Made by a program: the position numbers and the translations under genes. A DNA stretch of 64,000 nt from Ectobius pallidus (taxonomy: Eukaryota > Arthropoda > Insecta > Blattodea > Ectobiidae): positions 15,358,606 through 15,422,605 of the forward strand of contig CAXKWD010000003.1 of NCBI GenBank assembly GCA_964059195.1, written 5' to 3'. Positions 35,255 through 45,616 of this stretch are shown in pieces; the first letter of the stretch is position 1; each line of letters starts with the position of its first letter. The notes below the pieces were generated by a model. It made no database searches, was not told the origin of the DNA, and saw only the letters and a list, made by a program, of their open reading frames with translations.

Positions 35255-35628
35255 TACTCCGCGCCATTGACTATTAACGTCAATAAAAACATAACAGGAA
35301 GGCAAGCTATAATAGAGAGACACTTGTATGTACACAAACAAGCACTGACTCTAATTGGATGTATACATGTGATATGTATTGGAAAATTACTTCTTACATA
35401 TATTGCAAGAATATGATATTGAATAAAAAGCACTGAGTTCACTATTTACATTGAAGCACACGACACTCTTGAACTGAAAACCAGAGAGAGGTCTTTCAAA
35501 TAGCAAGATTGATAGAAAGAAAAATGCATGTAACACATCTCGCAAGAGTACGATTTGTTACAGAGATAGATGAGAAATGGACTTCAAGTGGAGAATCTTG
35601 AATATAAGATCATAGAAAGTGTCATATG

Positions 35629-38600
35629 CTACTCGTCTTGGGGTAGAGGACACACTTTGACTATGGGCCGCTTATATTCGCCACTGGAAGTGCGCACAGT
35701 AATCACTCGAACCAAGCCGTCTTCTCCCGGATGAGTAGCGGTGATCACGCCTAACTTCCATTGAAGAGGAGGAATGTTGTCTTCCTTCAAGATGACGACA
35801 GTACCAACTTGAATGTTGTCACTGGAACAGGTCCATTTCTGCCTTTGTTGTAGTGAGTGAAGATATTCGGATGACCAGCGTTTCCATATGTGTTGCAAAT
35901 GATTTTGTAACAGCTGCCATTTTTCTAAGTACTTCTTATCTTCCGTAGGAGGATGTGAAGGTAGAGATATGAGAGGTTCTCCAATTAAGAAGTGACCAGG
36001 AGAAAGGTATGACAAGTCAGCTGGATCATCATTTAGACGAACAAGTGGTCTAGAATTCAAGCAAGCTTCGATTTGAGATAGAAGCGTAGAAAGCTGTTCA
36101 TATGTGAGAATTTGAGCTCCCATAACTCGCCTGAGATGAAACTTCATAGATTTCACTGCTGCTTCATGCAGACCACCGAAATGGGGAGAATTTGGAGGAA
36201 TGAACGACCAGCAATAATCGTGGTTTGCAGTGAAATTTTGAATTGTAGTTTGAAAATCTCTTGACTGCAATAGCAATCTGAGCTCCCTTAACTTGTTGTT
36301 TGCTCCAACAAAGTTAGTGCCATTGTCACTGAAGATTTCTTTACAGAGTCCTCGACGTGCTGTAAATCTTCGTAGGGCTGCTATGAAGGCATCTGATGTT
36401 AGATCAGAAACTAACTCAATGTGAATGGCCTTTGTTACCAAGCAGACAAAAATAGCGATGTAAGCCTTTACAGTAGTTTTACTGCGTGGAGCCCCATATC
36501 TTATGTTGAAGGGTCCAGCGTAATCGACTGCGGTGCGGAGAAAAGGTCTAGCAGGAGTTATTCTATAGCTAGGAAGATTTCCCATTAACTGTTGAGAACT
36601 TTCTGCTTTTAGCTTGTAACACGTGAGACATCTATGCAAAATAGATTTTACTACTCTGCGAATACTAGGTATCCAGTAGGCTTGTCGTAATGAAGCTATA
36701 AGCAGCTGATGCGAAGCATGTAATAGCTTGCGATGCTCATATTCTACAATCAGAACTGTTAAATGATGTCGGGATGGCAATATAACCTGATGTCTTGCAT
36801 CATGTGTAAGATCTGATTTTTCCAACCGTCCACCCACTCTTATAACGTTGTTCTGATCTAGGAATGGAACTAATGCATGGATAGAGCTTTTCACTGAAAC
36901 TTGTTTGTTGTTGCTAAGATCTTTCAGCTCTTGAGAGAAAGCTTCTTTCTGAGCAATTTTAACACAAACTTGTAGAGCATTTTGTAATTCTTCTGCTGCG
37001 AGAGGTCCATGATATTTGTTTTCATGGCGGCAGGCAGAAATAAATCTATACATATAACAAGTAACTCTCTGCAAGCGCTTGAGATTAGAGAATCTTGTAA
37101 TAAAACTATCTTCTACTACAATAGCTGCCATGCAGATGGAAGTAAGTTGCTCTGAGGAATCTGGAGGGCTTAATTGTTTTGGCTGTTCCGGCCATAATGT
37201 TGTGTTATGAGCCAACCACTTAGGACCGTGCCACCACAAATCAATATCAGACAATTGTTCAGAATATACACCTCTTGAAACGAGATCAGCTGGGTTGTTG
37301 TCTGTAGAAACATGTCGCCAGGCTGCTGTTTCAGAAAGCTCTTGTATTTGCGACACACGGTTGGACACAAATGTTTTCCATGTTCGTGAATCTGATTTTA
37401 TCCACGACAGAACAATAACTGAGTCTGACCATAGATAATTTTGTGAGGTTTGAATGTTAAGGTCATTCAACACCTTGTTGTACAGTTTAGATAACAGCAA
37501 TGCTCCACAAAGTTCAAGACGTGGAATGGTTTGCCTTTTAAGAGGGGCAACCTTAGACTTGGAACATAGCAAGTTAATTGTAACTTCACCTTCAATGTTC
37601 ACAGAACGGAGATATATGCATGCACCGTAGGCCTTTTCTGAAGAGTCACAGAAGCCATGGATCTGTATATCTTGAAGGGTACCATGTGTGAGAACAAATC
37701 GTGGAATACGCATCGTGTGTATTGTACCTAAAATGTCGCAGATCTCAATCCATTTCTCTGCTATGTGTGAAGCTACCTCCTCGTCCCAGTCAAGCTTTTC
37801 AATCCATAATGATTGCATGAAGATTTTGGCATTGATAACCATAGGACTGACAAGGCCTAAAGGATCAAAAATGGATGATATGACTGATAGGATAGTACGC
37901 TTGGTAAGTTTAACTCGAGTATGAGTTTGGAGAGAAGGATGGGATTGAATCTGGAAGTTATCAGTTGCAGGATGCCATAGTAAACCAAGGGCATGTGCAT
38001 TTTCAATGTTGTCAAGAGACAGAGGCAACTGGGTCTCTCGATAAGATGATGGTACAGATTCCATCAATGCTTCATGGTTGGAACACCACTTTCGCAAGGG
38101 AAATCCGCCACTGTCAAGCATGAGGATTAATTCTTCTTGAAGGCGTAGCGCTTCTTGAAGATTATCATGTCCTGCCAGGCAGTCATCTACATAGAAGGAA
38201 GTCCTGACTGCTTGTGAAGCGAGAGGGTATTTAGCTTCTTCTTCTATTGACAGCTGGTGCAGGGATCTTATGGCTAAAAATGAAGCTGATTTAGTACCAT
38301 AAGTCACGGTAGTTAAGGCATAATCTTGTATGGGTTCATCTGTGCTGGAACGCCACACAATCCTTTGAAGATTTTGATCAATCTCGTTCATTTTAATGCG
38401 TCTGTACATTTTAGAGATGTCAGCTGAGAACGCATACTTATATGTTCGAAAACGAATTATAATTGATGATAGGTCATCTTGCACTGTAGGCCCTAATTTC
38501 AGAATGTCATTTAGGGACTTGCCTGAAGATGTTTTTGCAGAAGCGTCAAACACAACTCTAGTCTTGGTTGTAGTAGACGAGGGCTTGATTACTGCATGAT

Positions 38601-40839
38601 GTGGTAAATAGAAGCATTTTTCACCTGGCTGTGGAAGTGAAACCTTCTTCATGTGTCCCAATTCTTCATATTCTTGCATGAATTTTTTGTAATCTTCCTG
38701 CAAGACAGAATTGGTTTGGAATTTTCGCTCCAGATGCTCTAAGCGTTTTACGGCTTGTGGTCTGGATTCGCCCAAGGAGTCCTGAGATCGATTCTTGGGT
38801 AATTTCACTACAAAAGCACCGTCCTCTGCACGAATAGTGTTTTGTACGAAGTGCTCTTCACATTCCCTTTCTTCTTTAGTAAACACTGGTTTAGGAAAGT
38901 CTTCTAGTTCCCAGAATCGTCTTAACTGTGTATCAACATTATCAACAGTCACAAATAAATTGTGTTGAGCGAATGTGACCTTCTTGGATTTAATTGCTTT
39001 CTTGGGAATAGTTCCACTAAGTATCCAACCTAGTTCCGTGTTACTAAGAATAGGGTTATTAGGAATGACTATTCTTTCATTAGTGAATAGTTGGTAAAAC
39101 AAGCTAGCACCAATGAGGATTTGGACATCACCAGGGATGTAGAATTTAGGATCCGCTAATGTTATTTCACTAGGAATATTGAAATGTTTGGGATCTATAC
39201 GGACTGAAGGAAGTTTGTTTGCAATGTGAGGGATTACTAGACAACTCATTTCAGCCTGGAAATTCTGGATTCTGGATCGCAGATTAACCTTAACACTGTG
39301 ATTGCAAGAAGAGGTGCCATTAATACCTCGTATCTGAGTGTCGACATCTGTGGTTGGCAGCTGCAACTTCTTGGCTAAACCTTCAGTTATGAAGTTCAAT
39401 TGGCTTCCTGAGTCCAGTAACGCTCTGCATAACACTAAATTTCCTTGTCTATCTTCAAGATGCACTGCTGCTGTTGCTAATAAAATCTCCCTTTGGTTGG
39501 AATTTTCTTTTATCGAACAATAACTAGCAGGTACATTATCTGTAGATTCAGACGGTTGATGTGGTTGTCGAGGAGCCTTTTTACTGTCTCGTGTGTTATT
39601 ATGTAACATTTTGCTGTGTGAAGCCTTTCCACAATTACAGAATGACTTGATTTTGCAATTGTCTCTTTTGTGACCTTTGGAGAAACAGTTTGCACATAAA
39701 CCTTTGCTTTTCACAAAATCCCAACGTTGATCTACACTCAACTGTGAAAACTTGTCGCACTTATATAAATTGTGACTTTCCTTGCAACAAGGACATGTAT
39801 CACCTTTGATGGCAACATAAGATTGACGAGTCGTTTTTACAGATTTCTTTTGTGTATGTCTTTCACTTTTTTCCTTGGATGGGCTTGGCACATTGTTAGA
39901 ATTGGATAGCACTTCTAAAGAATGAGCCTTGGCTTCTAGGAAGTTCATCAACTCTTGAAGCGGTGTGAACCTTTGTGAGTCAATTTTGCTCTCCCATTCC
40001 TTGCGTGTAGTTTCACCAAGATGATCCAATATTAATTGAATGAACATGACTTCGTGTAATGGGATTTCAATGTTGAGAGCTTCGATGGCGTTAAGATTGC
40101 TTTGAAACTGATTTAATAAGTTTCGCAAGTCTGTAACATTTTCATCTTTCATTATTGGTAATGAAAGTAGATTTTTGATGTGAGCTGTGGCAATAACTCG
40201 AGTATTATCATATCTAGAGCACACCAAGTTCCATGCTATAGTAAAATTCTCATTCGTGACTGGAAGATTCTGAATGAGCGCGTGAGCCTGCCCCTTCAGA
40301 GAACTCAGCAAATAATGATATTTCTGGATGGAATCCAACGATTCATTGTTTACCACTAAGCTACTGAAAGTGTCGTGATAGTGTTTAAAGTTAGTCACAT
40401 CCCCACTAAACACTGGAATTTGAATCCTTGGAAGTTGTATATTTCTATTGTTGCATTGTGAAGTAGAAGATTGACACGTGTGATGCGAATTACCACTGTG
40501 ATTAGATTGATGACTGTGATGAGAGCCTACACTACGCACTGGTTGGTCGTGTAGAAATAACAATTCACTAAGCTTAGCCTTTAGCACCTTGTACTTGTTA
40601 TTCATCTCTTCGTCATACTGTGCGTGCATGTCAAGTTCACTTTCAGCTTCGATAATAGCTTCAACTTGAGTTTGTACCACTTCATAATTTTGCCACACTT
40701 CGTTAAGAGTGTCATATTCAACTTTTAATCGAAATATATCAACTTCTTCAGTAATATTGTCACTGTACTTCTGAATGTACGTAAGTTTTCTTTTAAGAAA
40801 AGCACGTTTTTTCGTTAATTCCTTCAATTCACTTTCCAT
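35629..40839 (-). CDS. gag-pol: Gag-Pol polyprotein of BEL/Pao element
   Basis: One uninterrupted frame of 1736 codons starting at the first ATG after the leader. Residues 1-95 look like a coiled coil. About 135-300 is the Gag region seen in Pao elements (DUF1759-like). Zinc fingers follow: C349/C352/C361, a canonical CX2CX4HX4C at C382, C385, H390, C395, and a third at C401-H413. The protease has D476-S-G. The reverse transcriptase spans about 740-930 with D807 and YVDD at 883-886. RNase H candidates are D1065, E1109, D1139, D1185. Integrase has H1369 or H1374, H1377 with C1404 and C1407, then D1439, D1505 and E1559. Residues 1640-1736 match the C-terminal domain of Pao polyproteins (DUF5641-like). 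Length and order fit a full BEL/Pao gag-pol. It makes the particle and the enzymes for copying and inserting the element. All catalytic residues that I looked for are present. Confidence 0.95.
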   Translation of the reverse strand: MESELKELTKKRAFLKRKLTYIQKYSDNITEEVDIFRLKVEYDTLNEVWQNYEVVQTQVEAIIEAESELDMHAQYDEEMNNKYKVLKAKLSELLFLHDQPVRSVGSHHSHQSNHSGNSHHTCQSSTSQCNNRNIQLPRIQIPVFSGDVTNFKHYHDTFSSLVVNNESLDSIQKYHYLLSSLKGQAHALIQNLPVTNENFTIAWNLVCSRYDNTRVIATAHIKNLLSLPIMKDENVTDLRNLLNQFQSNLNAIEALNIEIPLHEVMFIQLILDHLGETTRKEWESKIDSQRFTPLQELMNFLEAKAHSLEVLSNSNNVPSPSKEKSERHTQKKSVKTTRQSYVAIKGDTCPCCKESHNLYKCDKFSQLSVDQRWDFVKSKGLCANCFSKGHKRDNCKIKSFCNCGKASHSKMLHNNTRDSKKAPRQPHQPSESTDNVPASYCSIKENSNQREILLATAAVHLEDRQGNLVLCRALLDSGSQLNFITEGLAKKLQLPTTDVDTQIRGINGTSSCNHSVKVNLRSRIQNFQAEMSCLVIPHIANKLPSVRIDPKHFNIPSEITLADPKFYIPGDVQILIGASLFYQLFTNERIVIPNNPILSNTELGWILSGTIPKKAIKSKKVTFAQHNLFVTVDNVDTQLRRFWELEDFPKPVFTKEERECEEHFVQNTIRAEDGAFVVKLPKNRSQDSLGESRPQAVKRLEHLERKFQTNSVLQEDYKKFMQEYEELGHMKKVSLPQPGEKCFYLPHHAVIKPSSTTTKTRVVFDASAKTSSGKSLNDILKLGPTVQDDLSSIIIRFRTYKYAFSADISKMYRRIKMNEIDQNLQRIVWRSSTDEPIQDYALTTVTYGTKSASFLAIRSLHQLSIEEEAKYPLASQAVRTSFYVDDCLAGHDNLQEALRLQEELILMLDSGGFPLRKWCSNHEALMESVPSSYRETQLPLSLDNIENAHALGLLWHPATDNFQIQSHPSLQTHTRVKLTKRTILSVISSIFDPLGLVSPMVINAKIFMQSLWIEKLDWDEEVASHIAEKWIEICDILGTIHTMRIPRFVLTHGTLQDIQIHGFCDSSEKAYGACIYLRSVNIEGEVTINLLCSKSKVAPLKRQTIPRLELCGALLLSKLYNKVLNDLNIQTSQNYLWSDSVIVLSWIKSDSRTWKTFVSNRVSQIQELSETAAWRHVSTDNNPADLVSRGVYSEQLSDIDLWWHGPKWLAHNTTLWPEQPKQLSPPDSSEQLTSICMAAIVVEDSFITRFSNLKRLQRVTCYMYRFISACRHENKYHGPLAAEELQNALQVCVKIAQKEAFSQELKDLSNNKQVSVKSSIHALVPFLDQNNVIRVGGRLEKSDLTHDARHQVILPSRHHLTVLIVEYEHRKLLHASHQLLIASLRQAYWIPSIRRVVKSILHRCLTCYKLKAESSQQLMGNLPSYRITPARPFLRTAVDYAGPFNIRYGAPRSKTTVKAYIAIFVCLVTKAIHIELVSDLTSDAFIAALRRFTARRGLCKEIFSDNGTNFVGANNKLRELRLLLQSRDFQTTIQNFTANHDYCWSFIPPNSPHFGGLHEAAVKSMKFHLRRVMGAQILTYEQLSTLLSQIEACLNSRPLVRLNDDPADLSYLSPGHFLIGEPLISLPSHPPTEDKKYLEKWQLLQNHLQHIWKRWSSEYLHSLQQRQKWTCSSDNIQVGTVVILKEDNIPPLQWKLGVITATHPGEDGLVRVITVRTSSGEYKRPIVKVCPLPQDE

Positions 40840-41144
40840 CTTGAATGCGAAATGTGGAAATTACTTGTTCTTGAAGATTTGAAATTCTACCACTGCTGCA
40901 CGATAATGCATGTATTAACTGTTCACTGTCTTCTTGATGTTCACTGAGGACCGGAATCCCACGATGAGTCGAATCACTGCTGCATGATGCTGTCTTCGCT
41001 GCGAAGTTCAGGGTTGCTGGAACTCACGAACTGACCGACGCGGAAGCACATATGAATGAGACGAACTCGAGAAACGGTATTTGCGAATACAAGTATGCAA
41101 TAAATAAGATTGTACCAATATGATCCTGCCCGGTAAAGGACCAA
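40840..41144 (-). other. Untranslated leader and primer-binding site
   Basis: Immediately after the 5' LTR, with one base between, the minus strand reads TGGTCCTTTACCGGGC from 41143. TGG is the usual start of a tRNA-primed site. The first 8 bases would pair with a tRNA ending AAGGACCA, as I recall for tRNA-Tyr, but the match does not extend further, so the primer is unassigned. No upstream reading frame of note. Confidence 0.6.
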
Positions 41145-42068
41145 TGTTTGGGACTGGCTCGTGAGAGGACCAATGCTAGGGATTGGACGATAATATCCGT
41201 GAGATGGATAAATGTAGGATAGCTTAATAAGGTAGCTTCATGTAAGTATGAAACAATGTACATGTGAGAAGTATAAGATTTCGGAGGACCATTTAGAGCA
41301 AGAAGGGACTATATCACGAGGTCACTGGGTACAGAGATCTAAGGAAACATATTGGTTAAACAATCTAGAATGTAATGAAATACTTGCACTTTATTAATAC
41401 TTGTAACACTCGAAGAAATAATAGGTGAACACTGAATGATAATTGAATAAACAAGTTGAAACAATGAATTGGAATTTGGCGCGAACCAGATTGCACCACT
41501 AGAGGTAATTTAGTAAATTTTGTAATTTACTAATGAATTATATCTCAATTTAACGGTAATAAAATTTGCAGTAGAATGTATGTATTTTAAGTTATTAACA
41601 CTTGATTGTTCACGTTTTATAGCTTCTTGGTGAGTGATGACGTCACACGCTATTTAATTACTTGGAACTAATAAGTGAATCTAATGAACTTATAATACGG
41701 CGAATAAGTAAATTATGTATAAGTAATTTACTTGAAATTAATAAAACTTATAAGGAAGTTTTATTCCAATGATTTCTAGTGAAAATACAAAGAGCGCGAA
41801 CTGGCTTTTGTTACTAGAACCGGAGCAGTGTCAGACCGTGACTTGATCGTGTAACTGCAGGCTTAATACTGATGAGGCTTCCTGACGCTCTTTAAGGCGT
41901 CTTTAAAGAGGGAATACCCGACACAAAGAACTCGTGATCAGGATATGATGAAATATACGCCTACTCAACTTAATGCTTGGCGCAAGAACACCTGGCGGAT
42001 GATTTGAATTAAAACTATTTACTGCACATAATAAATATGCTGGAAAAAACACTTAGCTTGCGTGAACA
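41145..42068 (-). repeat. 5' LTR of the BEL/Pao element
   Basis: Identical in my reading to 34331..35254. It carries the presumed promoter (see 41616..41645) in minus orientation. From TATAAA the transcript would start at about 41590, giving a U3 of roughly 480 bp. Confidence 0.93.
41616..41645 (-). promoter_or_regulatory. LTR promoter candidate: CRE palindrome plus TATAAA
   Basis: On the minus strand the palindrome TGACGTCA (41638-41645) lies 16 bases upstream of TATAAA (41616-41621). TGACGTCA is the known CREB/ATF binding sequence. The same pair is in the other LTR at 34824-34831 and 34802-34807. The spacing to the leader and to the AATAAA in the 3' LTR is compatible with U3-R-U5 order. 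Function is inferred. Confidence 0.5.
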
Positions 42069-42073
42069 GATAG
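42069..42073. repeat. Target site duplication, right (GATAG)
   Basis: Matches 34326-34330 exactly. Confidence 0.95.
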
Positions 42074-42789
42074 TAATGTGCTATTACGCCTCAGCCTCCT
42101 TGGTAATATGAAAAACAAATGCGAGAGCTTTCAGAAAGTATGAATAATTGAACCAGGAGGCGGTGGCTGCTGATAGGATAATATTGTACTCGTAAAGATG
42201 TGTTGTTGAATAATTTAGCCATCTTGTATGCATCCATCCGCCTTGTTAGCAAGTCCGCTAACTTTCCTCTAGTTATTAAGTTTAAAAGGCTCCGGGCTGA
42301 TAATTGAAACAGTTTCTTCCCCCTAATCTATTCTTTATACATTATAAATGGCGAGTGCTTCTCAAAAGAAACTACTATCCCACAGAATTACGATTCAAAG
42401 ATCCCTGACTTTTGCAATGTTCTAGTGTACTTCTCATAAGATAATGCCAACTAATAAGGATATGACTTTGAGTGTACCTTAAGTTAGTGTTAATGTTAGT
42501 GAGCATTCACACCGAAGTAGCAAAACATGCGAATCGCACTACCCGGATGCAGGCATGGTTCACAGTTTTGCATTCATACCGAAGAAGCGAATGCGATCTG
42601 CAGTTTAACGTAAAGTATATATTTTCACTTAAACTATTGAGAAACCCATTTAAAATAACGTAATTTACCCAAAGAGGATATAGTTTCAGCAATTTTAATC
42701 CAGGCTTTTTACTGCCATATCGTATAGTCTGCGCATGTACAAATTTTATGTTAAATAGTTTTCATGACACCTTTGCCATAATCTACCGC
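42074..42789. other. No recognised feature
   Basis: Unique sequence. Frames of about 60 codons on both strands at 42472-42692 have no domain. Confidence 0.4.
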
Positions 42790-43012
42790 TTTCTAATATA
42801 TTACCATAAAATAGGCACTAAATTGGGCTTTACTCCGGTACCGGTCAACCGATTTTGTCCAATATCAATAGGGTTCTTCCCATGGATCTTAATTGCGTAT
42901 ACCAAGTTTCATGAAAATCCGATAAAGCGTATTTGAGTTATCGCGCGTACAGACACACGGACATACATTTTCCCTTCCCCACACAATCTCATAAAGTTCA
43001 ATACAATACTTA
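42790..43012 (-). repeat. Repeat R, copy 7
   Basis: Starts TTTCTAATATATTACCATAA, has CGGTACCGGTCAACCGA and the GATAAAGCGTATTTGAG block, and a short ACAGACACACGGACATACA run. It ends with a degraded CACTTAATAA-like segment. Confidence 0.75.
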
Positions 43013-43033
43013 ATAAGCATTAATACAATATAA

Positions 43034-43543
43034 GGGGTCTGGACTTTTGCGTACCAAAACCACTAAACTAGGACTTTTGCGTCCATAGATCCTCAGATCC
43101 AATTACCCGTTTGCGTCCCGGGTCTCTCTACATCAATGACCAAAATGCGTCCCATGGAATACAGGCAATATTTGTTATATTAGTGTTGGTGACAGGTTCT
43201 GTTAGGTTATGAGTTCAGTGATGATAATTTAGTAGGGCATTTTGAATCCTCCCGTTTCGTAAATGTGCCACATTACATCTCCCCCGAGGTTTGTCGTGTT
43301 TTGAACCTGTTTTTGAATTCTAGGTGCTCTGGTGATGTGACGTCACACCTCTAATGTCCAATCACGAGTTTGTTCATCATAGGGAGAGAGAAATATGGCT
43401 GAATTCATGGTACTTTTCGCTAGATCGTGTTATAAAATAAAGACGGGACGCACGAGGGCTGTTTACGTCAAATTGCACCGGACGCACGAGGGTTGTTTTG
43501 ATGAAGTGACCACTCGCTTTGGGACGCAAAAGGGTACGACCCC
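43034..43543. mobile_element. TIR element with internal TTTTGCGTCC motifs
   Basis: Ends GGGGTCTGGACTTTTGCGTA and, inverted, GGGGTCGTACCCTTTTGCGT. The 7-bp flanks AATATAA (43027-43033 and 43544-43550) are identical. Inside, GACGCACGAGGG occurs twice near the right end, and TTTGCGTCC-type motifs recur near the left. Superfamily uncertain; no coding remnant. Confidence 0.7.
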
Positions 43544-43620
43544 AATATAATATAATATAATACAATACTTAATAATAAGTACAATACTTAATAAGCATTA
43601 AGAAAAAAACGAGACCTAGT

Positions 43621-44277
43621 ACTACACCATTTCAACCTCAATTTCGGAAAAAGTAATTACAATTTCGGAAAAAGTCATTTCAATTTCGGAAAAAGTAAAT
43701 TCAATTTCGGAAAAAGTAATTTCAATTTCGGAAAAAGTAATTTCAATTTCGGAAAAAGTAACTTCAATTTCGGAAATACCAGGGCTATTTTCTTTAAACA
43801 TTATGGGGCATAAAATGAAAACCACAGTGAAAATTAAAACTGTTTTATTTGGAACATTTAGGTACAACTTCTAGCTACTTCTCTACCCAGTCGCGCTCCG
43901 ATTGAGACATTTGTTGAAGCGTGGTGTAACTTTCAAGTACCCTCTTCAATAGGCTGGCGGCAAGCTTCTATGAAAAGGGTACTTGAAAGTTGCACCACGC
44001 TTCAACAAATGTCTCAATCGGAGTGCAACTAGGTAGAGAAGTAGCTAGAAGTTGTACCTAAATGTTCCAAATAAAACAGTTTTGATTTTCACTGTGGTTT
44101 TCATTTTATGCCCCATCGGAGGTTTAAAAAATAGCCCTCGTATTTCCGAAATTGAAGTTACTTTTTCCGAAATTGAAATTACTTTTTCCGAAATTGAAAT
44201 TACTTTTTCCGAAATTGAAATTACTTTTTCCGAAATTGTAATTACTTTTTCCGAAATTGAGGTTGAAATGGTGTAGT
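43621..44277. mobile_element. 657-bp palindrome: minisatellite arms around a mariner foldback
   Basis: The whole segment is an inverted repeat from ACTACACCATTTCAACCTC to its inverse. The outer arms are tandem 21-bp units (consensus AATTTCGGAAAAAGTAATTTC minus one base change), six full units on the left (43640-43765) and about five on the right. The centre (about 43785-44150) is a shorter version of the mariner foldback at 21203, sharing ATGGGGCATAAAATGAAAAC and CTCCGATTGAGACATTTG. Because 21 is divisible by three, both strands give similar open frames; these are not genes. Confidence 0.85.
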
Positions 44278-44767
44278 GCTCTGTTTTTGGTGGTCCCTTC
44301 TTCACCCTTTCTAAGCCGTCACTGAGACAGAATAGCTGAAGCTTGCATACATGTCTACCTTCGTCAGGCTGTGTGTGTTAATCCACCAGGGATTCGAGCT
44401 CAGGATGTCAAGATATGAAACGCCAGCAGAATGTAACTTTGTAGCATGAAGAAGCTACATTCCCCGAGTGTTAATAACACTGGAGCAAAAACGCCAACTG
44501 CTGCAAGTTGTTTCAACAAGTATGCACACGTTTTGATGCTAATCTATCCCGAGCCAAGTTTCGCACACAAACATAAAAAAGCGTCTTATCTTCAAGGATG
44601 ATGAAGAAGCGCTAAAAGCATGGCTTGCTGCTCTTTCCTTTGAAAATACTTAAGTGACGGCTTCTTGTTAGTCTTTGTGAATAATTCTCACATAACTTAT
44701 ACATAAAAATTCGCGTTATTTTATGGTGTTTATATGTATCAAATCTCTTTCTCTCTCTCACTTCTTG
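44278..44767. other. No recognised feature
   Basis: Mixed-composition unique sequence. No long open frame, no clear exon. A (TA)n run follows at 44768-44790. Confidence 0.4.
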
Positions 44768-44844
44768 TATATATATATATATATATATATTACATTATTA
44801 TATTTATGTGTGTATATTACATTAAATATTATATATATTTAATT

Positions 44845-45050
44845 TAGGCTATGAAACGAAGGTATTGTCAAAATTCCAAGTATCTACCTATTATAGTTTA
44901 GCCTCTACATTGATTCTCTGTCATTCAATCAGTCAGTTCAGGACAAAGCCTTTTATATATATATATATATATATATCTACCTATTATAGTTTAGGCTCTA
45001 CGTTGATTCTCTGTCATTCAATCAGTCAGTTCAGGACAAAGCCTTTTATA
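44845..45050 (+). repeat. Repeat S, tandem partial copies
   Basis: The block from TATCTACCTATTATAGTTTA to TCAGGACAAAGCCTTTTATA occurs twice (44880-44960 and 44975-45050), separated by a (TA)n run. Relative to 6900..7160 the start has TAGGCTA (44845-44851) where that copy has TA. Confidence 0.75.
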
Positions 45051-45052
45051 TA

Positions 45053-45598
45053 CAGGGTGTTAATGAATAACACCGAAATATTTTACCTGTGTATAGAGGG
45101 GACACAGACAAGCAACTTTTATTAGGGGATTTTTGCTCTATGGATTCAATGTTTCCTGTTACAGCATAAAATCTCCCAGAGCATGGCCGGCACTGACTTC
45201 TAACATTAGGAAAAATGCAAAACAAAGGAACTTCGCTGTTAACACTGTAGTCAGTAGTTATGAATAAAAAAAAGACTAATACAGTGGCGACCAGTCATGT
45301 GATTAATCTGTAAATTTTGTAGATTATGGAAACACTAAATTATGATAGGCTATAGCTATTGACGAATGATTAAGAGTCAGGTTTTTATCGATCACTAGGA
45401 AGGCATGAAGTCAATTTAATGAACATTTTAACCCTATTTCGCTACATTATTGAGTTATGAGCACCAAATTGTAATGACTTTAATGCCCTGTAGCATACAC
45501 ATTTTACGTCGTAGAGCAAAAATCTTTTAATAAAAGTTGCTAGACATGTCCCCTCTATACACAGGTAAAATATTTCAGTGTTATTTATTAACACCCTG
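45053..45598. mobile_element. TA-flanked TIR element, family M, copy 2
   Basis: Best preserved member. CAGGGTGTTAATGAATAACA at the left and the inverse TTATTAACACCCTG at the right, TA on both sides, about 95-bp arms. At 45346-45352 it has TAGGCTA where copies 1 and 3 have TA. It sits directly beside a (TA)n run at 45599-45616. Confidence 0.85.
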
Positions 45599-45616
45599 TA
45601 TATATATATATATATA

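Larger units (their letters stand above)
34331..42068 (-). mobile_element. Complete BEL/Pao LTR retrotransposon
   Basis: The 7738-bp element has two 924-bp LTRs with TG...CA ends, a 305-bp leader, one gag-pol frame (35629..40839) and 374 bp between the stop codon and the 3' LTR. Reading both LTRs side by side I found no difference. Together with the perfect target duplication and intact frame, this indicates a very recent insertion. It is the only element here that could be autonomous. No env-type frame is present. It contains none of the TAGGCCTA octamers that are common outside it. Confidence 0.95.

Noticed and set aside
37170..39695. Small frames on both strands inside the BEL element
   Set aside because: Shadows of the gag-pol frame in other phases; none has its own domain or start context.
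41126..41143. Assigning the BEL primer site firmly to tRNA-Tyr
   Set aside because: Only the first eight bases agree with the tRNA end I remember; the rest does not, so the primer stays open.
43622..44305. Open frames with FSEIEITFSEIE repeats on both strands
   Set aside because: They follow from a 21-bp minisatellite in a palindrome; any frame through it stays open and repeats every seven residues.
44278..44767. Possible exon in mixed-composition sequence
   Set aside because: No open frame of useful length with splice sites on either strand.
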